This document shows, one piece after another, positions 1 through 5,287 of a stretch of 5,481 nt of DNA. Every line of letters begins with the position of its first letter. Within the stretch, counting starts at the first letter, position 1. The stretch is from Deltaproteobacteria bacterium (GTDB lineage Bacteria > Desulfobacterota > Desulfobulbia > Desulfobulbales > BM004), in the NCBI GenBank assembly GCA_020346205.1, contig CP070776.1, positions 1,170,945 through 1,176,425 of the forward strand, written 5' to 3'. A program made the translations under genes and the position numbers. The notes under the pieces were generated by a model, which was not told the origin of the DNA, made no database searches, and saw only the letters and a program-made list of their open reading frames with translations.

Positions 1-702
1 ATGCTCCATACGCTCCTCAATCGATTCAATGTGGCCATAGAGCATGGTGGCATTGGTATGCAGATCAAGCTTGTGAGCGATTTTTGCCACCTCAAGCCAG
101 CCACTGCCCGAAAGTTTCTTCTCGCATGTCAGTTCCCGAATTCTCGGACTAAACACCTCAGCGCCGCCACCTGGGATAGAACCAAGTCCTGCTTTTTTCA
201 AATCCTCCAGCACCCCGGCAGTTCCAAGGCCGGAAATTTCTCCAAGATGAGCAATTTCAACACAGGTAAAAGCCTGTATATGAACATCGGGTCGCTCTGC
301 CTTTATAACTTTAAGCAGGTCTGTATAGTAAGAATAAGGAAGATCAGGATGGATGCCACCGACCATGTGAATTTCAGTAATAGGTTCTGAAATCCTTTCA
401 CGGACCTTTTCCCTTACCTGTTCTACTGACATCTCATAAGCAAGGTCGGAATCCTTATCCTTGCCAAAAGCGCAGAATTTACAGAGGTTGGTACAGATAT
501 TTGAGTAGTTGATGTGCTGGTTGTAAATAAAATAGGCATTGTTGCCGTTTTTACGTTCCCGCACTATGTTGGCAAGATAACCGATGGCCAGAAGTTCCGG
601 ACTTTGGAACAGACGGAAGCCGTCGTCAATATTTAATCGTTCACCTTCCTGTACTTTTTCAAGAATATCACCTAGGCCGGCGTTTTTTACCAATGAATCC
701 AT
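1..702 (-). CDS. mqnE: Aminofutalosine synthase MqnE, radical SAM (partial, C-terminus beyond window)
   Basis: Reading leftward from ATG 702-700 gives 234 codons with no stop before the window edge. The family is about 360-390 residues, so roughly the last third is missing. A radical SAM cluster motif CX3CX2C is at C70, C74 and C77 (NYSNICTNLCKFCAFGKD). It is followed by EIHMVGGIHPDLPY (about 110-123), QAFTCVEIAHL (143-153), GLGSIPGGGAEVFSPRIRE (172-190) and HTNATMLYGH (215-224). These blocks are typical of the MqnE/MqnC/FO-synthase group, and the MLYGH and GGGAEVFSPRIRE forms favour MqnE over MqnC. Known role of MqnE: it joins 3-[(1-carboxyvinyl)oxy]benzoate to a SAM-derived adenosyl radical to make aminofutalosine, in the cytoplasmic futalosine route to menaquinone. 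An in-frame stop lies 36-38 nt upstream of the ATG with no other good start between. No Shine-Dalgarno is visible; a small hairpin sits there instead. It lies 51 nt downstream of the sigma-factor gene on the same strand, so co-transcription is possible. Confidence 0.9.
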   Translation of the reverse strand, partial: MDSLVKNAGLGDILEKVQEGERLNIDDGFRLFQSPELLAIGYLANIVRERKNGNNAYFIYNQHINYSNICTNLCKFCAFGKDKDSDLAYEMSVEQVREKVRERISEPITEIHMVGGIHPDLPYSYYTDLLKVIKAERPDVHIQAFTCVEIAHLGEISGLGTAGVLEDLKKAGLGSIPGGGAEVFSPRIRELTCEKKLSGSGWLEVAKIAHKLDLHTNATMLYGHIESIEERMEH

Positions 703-703
703 T

Positions 704-730
704 ATGTATTTGTATGCAGTGCCAATACAT
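704..730 (-). other. Hairpin directly before the mqnE start codon
   Basis: The arms ATGTATT and AATACAT (704-710 and 724-730) are perfect 7-bp complements around a 13-nt loop. On the leftward transcript the 3' arm ends one nucleotide before the mqnE ATG (702-700). It occupies the place where a ribosome binding site would be, and no AGGAGG-like stretch is present. It could affect mqnE translation, or be a chance AT-rich dyad. Confidence 0.35.
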
Positions 731-753
731 CAAAATTGTATGTAATGCTGGGC

Positions 754-2106
754 TTAATCCAGAAAGTTTTTAAGTTTGTCTCTGCGGCTGGAATGGCGCA
801 GTCTGTTAAGGGCCTTTTTCTCGATCTGCCTGATACGTTCACGGGAGACATTAAAACGTTTACCAATCTCTTCCAGCGTATATTCAGCCTTCTCACCAAT
901 ACCGAAACGAAGACGAATAATTTTTTCCTCCCGCTCACTCAGGGTGCAGAGAATTTTCTTTACCCGGCTTGATAGTTCACGGTTCTGGACAGCTTCATAG
1001 GGTGAGATTGATTCCTGGTTCTCCAAAAAATCTCCCAGGGTGCTGTCATCGTCTCCAATGGGTGTCTCCAGGGAAATGGGCTCTCTGGATGCCTCAAGGA
1101 TGGCCAGGATTTTGTCCATCGGCAGATCGGTTTGCTTGGCAATCTCAACCGGGGTAGGTTCACGCCCCAATTCTTTGAGTAAGGAATAGAAAGCCTTGAA
1201 AAACTGGCTGCGCAATTCAAGAAAATGTACAGGCAACCTGATGGTCCTCGTTTTATCGAGGATTGCACGTGTAATTGCCTGCCTGATCCACCAGCTTGCG
1301 TAGGTGCTGAACTTATTACCCTTGGTGTAGTCGAATCGGAATACAGCCCGCATTAGGCCAAGGTTGCCTTCCTGTATGAGATCCGCCAGAGTCAGTCCCT
1401 GATGCATATATCGCTTTGCAATACTTACAACCAGCCGCAGATTGGCCCGGATCATTTCATCTTTGGCAGCCTCTATGGAGCGCACATATGCCTCGATCTT
1501 GGTATGCAGCTCAAAAAGTTCTCTGATGTCCGGGTATTTTGCAGCACAACGTCCAACTGATTCCTTCATGTAGTTGAGTTGCTGCTTTTTGGGTTTTAAG
1601 GAAGGATCTCTTTTTTCCCAAAGGTCGATGCGGTCTTTGAGAATTTCCATCTCAGGGACACCGGACTTATCCTCGCGAATAGCGCGAATGATTGCATCAA
1701 ATCCTTCACGTATGGTGCGGCTATAGATCCCCTCTTCTTCCGGGGTCAAGAGTTCAAAACGTCCCATTTCCCTGAGGTAGGTCGTAGTCGTCTCTTCCGG
1801 GTCATGGGGTTCGTTGTCGTCATCAGTGGATGAAATGGCTCCAGCTATATCATCCTTTCCCCTTGCAAGGGTACCTGCAGCACTTTTTTTATATTCGTCC
1901 CATTTCTCTCCAGATAGTGTCCTTTTCTGTCCGGATTTCTCCTCGGAAACTATTTCAATGTTATTTTCTGCAAGGAAATCAAAAAGGTCTTCGATTACAC
2001 TTGTCTCTTTAATATCATCTGGAATAAGTTCATTCAGTAGTGTAAATGAGACGCAGCCTTCATTCTTCCCTGCATCCAGCAATTTTGCTTTAATGGTTAC
2101 GAGCAT
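754..2106 (-). CDS. rpoD: RpoD-family (sigma-70 group 1/2) RNA polymerase sigma factor, probably a secondary paralogue
   Basis: The protein has 450 residues and all sigma-70 regions are recognisable. Region 1.1 (about 2-54) contains LNELIPDDI and FDFLAENNIEIV. Region 1.2 (101-135) contains YLREMGRFELLTPEEE. A short non-conserved segment (136-210) follows. Region 2 (212-283) contains ANLRLVVSIAKRY, DLIQEGNLGLM and KFSTYASWWIRQAITR. Region 3 with the finger PISLETPIGDDDSTLGDFLE is at 344-362. Region 4 (388-438) contains the helix-turn-helix YTLEEIGKRFNVSRERIRQIEKKALNRLRH. It directs core polymerase to promoters. W272/W273 and Q276/T279 match the -10 melting and recognition residues, and R422/E423/R426 match the -35 contacts. 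Oddities: GNKFSTYA replaces the near-invariant GYKFSTYA, three extra residues lie between DP and YLREMG in region 1.2, and at 450 residues it is shorter than typical proteobacterial RpoD (about 570-620). A second, main RpoD may therefore exist elsewhere. Start: AAAGGGG at 2117-2123 lies 10 nt before ATG 2106; GTG 2112 (452 residues) is an alternative only 4 nt from it. Confidence 0.88.
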   Translation of the reverse strand: MLVTIKAKLLDAGKNEGCVSFTLLNELIPDDIKETSVIEDLFDFLAENNIEIVSEEKSGQKRTLSGEKWDEYKKSAAGTLARGKDDIAGAISSTDDDNEPHDPEETTTTYLREMGRFELLTPEEEGIYSRTIREGFDAIIRAIREDKSGVPEMEILKDRIDLWEKRDPSLKPKKQQLNYMKESVGRCAAKYPDIRELFELHTKIEAYVRSIEAAKDEMIRANLRLVVSIAKRYMHQGLTLADLIQEGNLGLMRAVFRFDYTKGNKFSTYASWWIRQAITRAILDKTRTIRLPVHFLELRSQFFKAFYSLLKELGREPTPVEIAKQTDLPMDKILAILEASREPISLETPIGDDDSTLGDFLENQESISPYEAVQNRELSSRVKKILCTLSEREEKIIRLRFGIGEKAEYTLEEIGKRFNVSRERIRQIEKKALNRLRHSSRRDKLKNFLD

Positions 2107-2116
2107 TGACACAGTA

Positions 2117-2123
2117 CCCCTTT
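2117..2123 (-). promoter_or_regulatory. Ribosome binding site of the sigma-factor gene
   Basis: AAAGGGG on the leftward strand is 10 nt before ATG 2106 and 4 nt before GTG 2112. The spacing favours the ATG slightly but does not exclude the GTG. Confidence 0.5.
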
Positions 2124-2208
2124 ACTCTTTATCGTTAACGGTAAAATTAAGGAACCCATGATATATCGTGAGGAAATTTCCTTGAAATACAATTGATAAT
2201 CCAGCAAG

Positions 2209-2231
2209 AATTATGCGTTTCTGACATAATT
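2209..2231. repeat. 23-bp dyad overlapping the leftward -10 and start point
   Basis: AATTATG (2209-2215) and CATAATT (2225-2231) are perfect 7-bp complements around a 9-nt centre. The dyad overlaps the end of the candidate TATAAT and the expected transcription start of the sigma-factor gene, where a repressor could bind. No regulator can be named from the sequence. Confidence 0.35.
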
Positions 2232-2257
2232 ATATTATCTTCAAAAAATACCTGGAA
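2229..2257 (-). promoter_or_regulatory. Candidate promoter of the sigma-factor gene
   Basis: On the leftward strand a perfect TATAAT (2234-2229) lies 17 nt after TTCCAG (2257-2252), which matches the -35 consensus at only two of six positions. It would give a leader of about 115 nt before ATG 2106. The -10 is good and the -35 poor, so either an activator helps or the match is chance in AT-rich DNA. Confidence 0.3.
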
Positions 2258-2344
2258 GACCATTTGAGCACCATTGCCTGAGCATCAATCTCTCCCAGAA
2301 AACGCAAAGTTTTATATTTTATCCCAAATCCACAAAAAATGAAA

Positions 2345-2364
2345 TGGAAAATTTACTTTTTCCA
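2345..2364. repeat. Small hairpin, 7-bp arms
   Basis: TGGAAAA (2345-2351) and TTTTCCA (2358-2364) are perfect complements around 6 nt. No T-tract follows in the right position on either strand, so a terminator role is unlikely. It directly adjoins the larger inverted repeat. Confidence 0.3.
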
Positions 2365-2440
2365 AATTGATTTTTTTTAAAGACCAACATCCACTCAGAC
2401 TGCCTTACAGCCTGATTACTGGTCATAAAAAATCCAATTT
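2364..2440. repeat. Long imperfect inverted repeat abutting the malQ promoter
   Basis: The left arm 2364-2386 (AAATTG, A plus T-tract, then GACCA) is complementary to the right arm 2420-2440 (TGGTC, A-tract, CAATTT). That gives 18 paired positions, one single-base bulge and a small internal mismatch, around a 33-nt centre. The right arm ends two bases before the TTGACA of the rightward promoter. It could be an operator or a decayed mobile-repeat end. It lacks the T-tract of an intrinsic terminator. Confidence 0.5.
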
Positions 2441-2441
2441 C

Positions 2442-2471
2442 TTGACACACCTGAGAACCTTTCACTATACT
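2442..2471 (+). promoter_or_regulatory. Near-consensus sigma-70 promoter for malQ
   Basis: A perfect -35 TTGACA (2442-2447) is followed, 18 nt later, by -10 TATACT (2466-2471, five of six consensus positions). Transcription would start near 2478, leaving a leader of about 160 nt before malQ. Confidence 0.65.
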
Positions 2472-2577
2472 CAGTCACCCAATATGGAATGTAATTATTT
2501 ACAATAAGTCTAAAAGAGCCCTGAAACAAGGTAGCATTTTTGTTTTTTTGTGTAATAGTCTGGCCAGTGCTAACGTT

Positions 2578-2607
2578 GGATTATTTCTCCAGTTACTAAA
2601 ATAATCT
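2578..2607 (+). other. Hairpin in the malQ leader
   Basis: GATTATTT (2579-2586) and AAATAATC (2599-2606) are perfect 8-bp complements around 12 nt, with a possible extra G-U pair at the base. The hairpin lies about 30 nt upstream of the malQ ATG, within the predicted long leader. It is AT-rich, so it may be weak or fortuitous. Confidence 0.3.
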
Positions 2608-2638
2608 TTGAAACTTTTACTGAATTATTCTTACAAAC

Positions 2639-4156
2639 ATGCTTGATAAAAGGACCAGCGGTATTCTTTTGCACATTACTTCTCTGCCTGGCCCCCACGG
2701 CATAGGGGATTTAGGCTCTGGTGCATATAGGTTTATTGATTTTCTTGCTGCCTCCGGACAAAGGTGTTGGCAGTTTCTCACCATTGGCCCGACCAGCACA
2801 GCGTTTGACAACTCTCCCTATATGTGCCGTTCCGTATTTGCCGGCAATCCCCTTCTCATAAATCTGGAACTGCTCATCAAGGACAATTATCTTTCAGATA
2901 AAGACTTTGAAAGCAGCCCTGAATTCTCAGAATATGCAGTGGATTATGAACAAGTAACATCATTTAAGAATACACTACTCGGTAAGGCCTTTATTAATTT
3001 TACAAAGTCAGGTCAAACTCGGAATTTTGAACTATTTTGCCTTAAGCATAAAGGCTGGCTGGATGATTATGCCCTGTTCATGAGCTTCAGGGATGTGTTT
3101 CAATCAAAGCCCTGGTATGAATGGCCTGATTATGCCGCCTGTCGAGATGCTAAAAGCCTCAGCCAGCACACAGTTAACTACGCTGAAAAACTTCTCTATT
3201 ACAAATTTGTCCAGTTTCTCTTCTTTTCTCAGTGGGAAAAGATGTATGATTACGCCCATACAAAAAATATTTCTTTGATTGGTGATATTCCTATATATGT
3301 TGCGATGGACAGTGCAGATGTATGGGCCAACCAGGAACTTTTTAAAATTGATCCGCAATCATTGGAACCTTTACAGGTTGCCGGAGTACCTCCAGATTAC
3401 TTCAGTGATACTGGGCAGCGCTGGGGTAACCCGGTATATAAATGGAAAAACGACAATGGCACAATAAACCAGAAACTTTATGATTGGTGGCTGAGTCGTT
3501 TCAGGCTGATTTTTTCTATGATGGATATGGTCAAAATTGATCATTTTAGAGGATTTGAGGCTTTCTGGGAAATACCGGCCCAAGAAAAAACCGCAGTTAA
3601 AGGTAAGTGGGTCAAAGGACCAGGCAAATCCTTTTTTACTACCTTAAAAGCAAAACTGAAAGAACTGCCCATTATTGCCGAAGACCTTGGTGTTATAACC
3701 CCACCAGTGGAAAAAATGCGGGACCAGCTGGGATTTCCGGGGATGCGGATTTTACACTTTGCCTTTGAATCTGATGAGAACAACCCTTACCTGCCGCACA
3801 ACTTCGAACAGACAAATACCATAGTCTATACCGGTACCCATGATAATAATACTACCCTTGGCTGGTTTATGAGTGATAAACTCTCTGAGACAACCAGGGA
3901 TCGTATACGACGTTATTTAAACAGTTATGATGACAGTAAAATATCCTGGGAATTAACGAGACTGGCAATGTCTTCAGTGGCAGCCATGACGATAATCCCC
4001 ATGCAGGATATTTTAGAGTTTGGTGAGGACTGCCAGATGAACAGGCCCGGTACCCAGACTGGAAACTGGCGCTGGAGATGTGCTTCCCGATTTCTTGACA
4101 AAGAAGTTGAACAACGTTTACTTGAATTAACACAGTTTTATAACCGTATTCATTGA
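2639..4156 (+). CDS. malQ: 4-alpha-glucanotransferase (amylomaltase, GH77)
   Basis: The protein has 505 residues, the length of the short bacterial GH77 form rather than the roughly 690-residue enterobacterial one. Family blocks run in order: RTSGILLHITSLPGPHGIGDLG (5-26), GPTSTAFDNSPY (50-61), FAGNPLLINLELL (67-79), GDIPIYVAMDSADVWAN (215-231) and GVPPDYFSDTGQRWGNPVY (249-267). The catalytic nucleophile is D301 in KIDHFRGFEAFWEIPA, the acid/base is E348 in IIAEDLGVITP, and the third carboxylate is D402 in YTGTHDNNTTLGWF. The C-terminal QDILEFGEDCQMNRPGTQTGNWRWR (456-480) is also typical. The enzyme moves maltosyl and longer alpha-1,4-glucan segments between chains, in cytoplasmic glycogen or maltodextrin metabolism. 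The usual SPYQSFSAFAGNP reads SPYMCRSVFAGNP here. An in-frame TGA 16-18 nt upstream limits the start to this ATG, although no Shine-Dalgarno is visible. A flavoprotein gene follows 27 nt after the stop. Confidence 0.95.
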   Translation: MLDKRTSGILLHITSLPGPHGIGDLGSGAYRFIDFLAASGQRCWQFLTIGPTSTAFDNSPYMCRSVFAGNPLLINLELLIKDNYLSDKDFESSPEFSEYAVDYEQVTSFKNTLLGKAFINFTKSGQTRNFELFCLKHKGWLDDYALFMSFRDVFQSKPWYEWPDYAACRDAKSLSQHTVNYAEKLLYYKFVQFLFFSQWEKMYDYAHTKNISLIGDIPIYVAMDSADVWANQELFKIDPQSLEPLQVAGVPPDYFSDTGQRWGNPVYKWKNDNGTINQKLYDWWLSRFRLIFSMMDMVKIDHFRGFEAFWEIPAQEKTAVKGKWVKGPGKSFFTTLKAKLKELPIIAEDLGVITPPVEKMRDQLGFPGMRILHFAFESDENNPYLPHNFEQTNTIVYTGTHDNNTTLGWFMSDKLSETTRDRIRRYLNSYDDSKISWELTRLAMSSVAAMTIIPMQDILEFGEDCQMNRPGTQTGNWRWRCASRFLDKEVEQRLLELTQFYNRIH

Positions 4157-4170
4157 AACTTCTTAACAAT

Positions 4171-4175
4171 GGAGA
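4171..4175 (+). promoter_or_regulatory. Ribosome binding site deciding the flavoprotein start
   Basis: GGAGA at 4171-4175 is 8 nt before ATG 4184 and overlaps the earlier in-frame ATG at 4169, which has no ribosome site of its own. This supports 4184 as the true start. Confidence 0.65.
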
Positions 4176-4183
4176 AAACAGCT

Positions 4184-4777
4184 ATGGATGTCTTGGTTTT
4201 TCTGGGAAGTCCCCGTAAAAAAGGTAACTCTGAAATACTGACCAATGCAATGCTTGAAGGTGTCAGGCAGGCAGGAGGTTCACCGGAAATTATCAGGCTC
4301 TGTGATTTGGAAATATCACCATGCATCAGTTGCGGAGGCTGTGATAAAACCGGAAAATGTGTTGTGGAAGATGATATGATCCCCCTGTTAAAAAAGATCA
4401 TAGTAACTGACAAGGTAATTCTTGCGTCCCCCATCTATTTTTATGGCATTACCGCCCAAGCCAAGGCTTTTGTAGACAGAACCCAGGCTTTATGGAACCG
4501 GAAAAGGCTCATGCAGAAAAGTGGGGAATGGACAGACAACCCGGACAGAAAAGGTTTTTTCATTTCTGTTGCCGCCACAAAGGGCAGCAAAATCTTTGAA
4601 GGAGCTATACTGACCATGAGATATGCTTTTGACGCCATGGGAATGGAATATGCAGGTGATTTCCTTGCCACAGGTCCTGATAAGCGCGGCGATATGGCAA
4701 AGTATGAAAAAATACTTACTGAAGCCCGGGAGGCTGGGAAAAATTTTCTGCTTGGACTTAGTGCCCATGTTGACTGA
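4184..4777 (+). CDS. Flavodoxin-fold NAD(P)H-dependent FMN oxidoreductase, iron-sulfur flavoprotein-like
   Basis: The protein has 197 residues. The N-terminus has the beta strand DVLVFLGSPRKKGNSEIL, whose GSPRKKGNSE loop (8-17) binds FMN phosphate in this superfamily. SPIYFYGITAQAKAFVDR (82-99) is the second FMN-side block. A cysteine motif CX2CX2CX5C is at C47, C50, C53 and C59 (SPCISCGGCDKTGKC, then VVEDDM), with another cysteine at 40. That spacing matches the [4Fe-4S] motif described for archaeal iron-sulfur flavoprotein (Isf). However, many related proteins carry similar cysteines without a proven cluster. The likely role is cytoplasmic electron transfer between reduced nicotinamide or ferredoxin and an unknown acceptor; the substrate cannot be told. 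It lies 27 nt after malQ on the same strand without a terminator between, so it is probably in the same transcript, with no obvious functional link. Two TGA codons in tandem end it. The longer start at 4169 is rejected on ribosome-site grounds. Confidence 0.88.
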   Translation: MDVLVFLGSPRKKGNSEILTNAMLEGVRQAGGSPEIIRLCDLEISPCISCGGCDKTGKCVVEDDMIPLLKKIIVTDKVILASPIYFYGITAQAKAFVDRTQALWNRKRLMQKSGEWTDNPDRKGFFISVAATKGSKIFEGAILTMRYAFDAMGMEYAGDFLATGPDKRGDMAKYEKILTEAREAGKNFLLGLSAHVD

Positions 4778-4799
4778 TGATGAGACCGCCAACTAATCC

Positions 4800-4828
4800 T
4801 TGACAAACCAAGCGTCATCCTTTACAAA
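4800..4828 (+). promoter_or_regulatory. Candidate promoter for tRNA-Glu
   Basis: A perfect TTGACA (4800-4805) is followed after 17 nt by TACAAA (4823-4828), which matches four of six -10 positions. Transcription would begin near 4835, giving a tRNA leader of about 70 nt. A stable RNA gene would often have a better -10, so the true promoter may differ. Confidence 0.4.
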
Positions 4829-4830
4829 AC

Positions 4831-4889
4831 CCTGATTCCGTGTTCCGACACTCTTAAAGATTGTTCTTTTAATACATCACGGATTCAGG
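4831..4889. repeat. 12-bp inverted repeat in the tRNA leader region
   Basis: CCTGATTCCGTG (4831-4842) and CACGGATTCAGG (4878-4889) are complementary with a single T-T mismatch, around a 35-nt AT-rich centre. There is no T-tract after it, so it is not a standard terminator for the malQ unit. It starts at the predicted tRNA transcript start and ends 17 nt before the mature tRNA. It may fold in the precursor or bind a protein. Confidence 0.5.
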
Positions 4890-4906
4890 TTAAATGCCGA
4901 TCATAC

Positions 4907-4982
4907 GGCCCCTTCGTCTAGCGGTCTAGGACTCCGGCCTCTCACGCCGGCAACACGGGTTCGAGTCCCGTAGGGGTCACCA
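4907..4982 (+). tRNA. tRNA-Glu (anticodon CUC), CCA encoded
   Basis: This 76-nt cloverleaf is close to bacterial tRNA-Glu. The acceptor stem is GGCCCCT (4907-4913) with AGGGGTC (4972-4978), containing one G-U pair. The anticodon stem is CCGGC/GCCGG (4934-4938 and 4946-4950) with loop CTCTCAC, so the anticodon CTC is at 4941-4943 and reads GAG. The T arm is ACGGG-TTCGAGT-CCCGT. The discriminator is A4979, followed by an encoded CCA at 4980-4982. It supplies glutamate for translation and, where glutamyl-tRNA reductase is used, for tetrapyrrole synthesis. A strong terminator starts 11 nt downstream, so this is a single-tRNA transcription unit. Confidence 0.97.
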
Positions 4983-4992
4983 TAGAGAAATC

Positions 4993-5030
4993 AAGGAGTT
5001 AGTCTGATCAGACTGACTCCTTTTTTATTT
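4993..5030 (+). terminator. Intrinsic terminator after tRNA-Glu
   Basis: A 30-bp almost perfect palindrome runs from 4993 to 5022: AAGGAGTTAGTCTGA pairs with TCAGACTGACTCCTT, with one T-G wobble. The run of six T at 5021-5026 and ATTT follow directly. This is a textbook Rho-independent terminator for rightward transcription. Confidence 0.95.
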
Positions 5031-5135
5031 GCGAACACTTGCAAACTTTATTCGCAACGTATATTTCAACTGATCCTTACCAATTGTGCCCTTTGCTATG
5101 CAGTTTAGGTCTCGCGAACAATCGATATAAAATAA

Positions 5136-5192
5136 TTAAAGACACCTTGATTTGGTAAGAATCATTCTTATTTTATTAAGTGCCTCAAACAT
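5136..5192 (-). CDS. Possible 18-codon ORF with strong ribosome site (doubtful)
   Basis: Leftward ATG 5192-5190 is preceded 6 nt earlier by a perfect AGGAGG (5204-5199), and the frame runs 18 codons to TAA. The peptide (MFEALNKIRMILTKS...) has no recognisable family or membrane segment. The AGGAGG lies in the bulge of the hairpin and may simply be the complement of a CCTCCT motif used on the other strand. No gene follows on this strand to make it a leader peptide. Confidence 0.12.
   Translation of the reverse strand: MFEALNKIRMILTKSRCL
5147..5174 (+). promoter_or_regulatory. Candidate promoter with an overlapping 7-1-7 operator-like dyad
   Basis: TTGATT (5147-5152) and TATTTT (5169-5174), 16 nt apart, each match four of six consensus positions. 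They would start transcription at about 5181. Within them TAAGAAT-C-ATTCTTA (5156-5170) is a perfect 15-bp palindrome with 7-1-7 architecture. It agrees with five of seven positions per arm of the E. coli Fur model TGATAATnATTATCA. Binding there would block the promoter. Assignment to Fur or PerR is an inference. Confidence 0.35.
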
Positions 5193-5256
5193 TTCTTTCC
5201 TCCTGTGGCTCCTCTCGCGTTAGCCCAAGCGCAACCACAAAAGAAATTTTGAGGCA
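5181..5256 (+). ncRNA. Candidate structured small RNA (76-nt imperfect hairpin)
   Basis: TGCCTCAAA (5181-5189) pairs with TTTGAGGCA (5248-5256), ATTTCTTT (5191-5198) with AAAGAAAT (5240-5247), and GTGG (5205-5208) with CCAC (5235-5238). A small inner stem, GCGTT with AAGCGC (one bulged G), closes an AGCCC loop. Unpaired parts hold CCTCCT (5199-5204) and CTCCTCTC (5209-5216), both able to pair with ribosome binding sites. The stem starts at the start point predicted from the preceding promoter. The T-rich stretch (about 5260-5276) is offset from the stem, so this is not a classical terminator. It could instead be a mobile-repeat end or plain palindrome. No known RNA family is recognised. Confidence 0.35.
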
Positions 5257-5287
5257 AAATTATTTATTATTTTTTTGGGGAAAATTT

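Larger units (their letters stand above)
2113..2638. other. Divergent AT-rich intergenic region between sigma factor and malQ
   Basis: About 525 bp carry no convincing gene on either strand. From left to right I see the leftward ribosome site, a 23-bp dyad (2209-2231), a leftward TATAAT (2229-2234), a direct repeat TGAGCAYCA (2265-2273 and 2279-2287), a small hairpin (2345-2364), a long imperfect inverted repeat (2364-2440), a strong rightward promoter (2442-2471), a T-rich tract (2536-2549) and a leader hairpin (2578-2607). The size and the number of dyads suggest separate control of the two divergent units. Confidence 0.6.

Noticed and set aside
1..390. Open frame on the + strand covering the first 390 bases
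   Set aside because: It is antisense to the clear MqnE reading frame, and its translation shows no family motif.
2112..2112. GTG start for the sigma factor
   Set aside because: It lies only 4 nt from AAAGGGG; ATG 2106 has better spacing. The two differ by two residues and neither is excluded.
2515..2549. Intrinsic terminator before the T-rich tract in the malQ leader, making a short RNA from 2478
   Set aside because: The only stem (GCCCTG with CAAGGTAGC) needs two bulges and six pairs, too weak to claim, and the T-tract is interrupted by G.
3867..4169. Leftward open frames inside malQ and the flavoprotein
   Set aside because: These are antisense to strongly conserved coding sequence and carry no motifs of their own.
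4169..4171. Earlier ATG start for the flavoprotein
   Set aside because: It has no ribosome site and would overlap the GGAGA that is well placed for ATG 4184; the FMN-binding strand begins right after 4184.
5181..5256. Integron attC site
   Set aside because: The hairpin lacks the complementary core sites GTTRRRY and RYYYAAC at its ends, and no cassette gene or integrase is seen.
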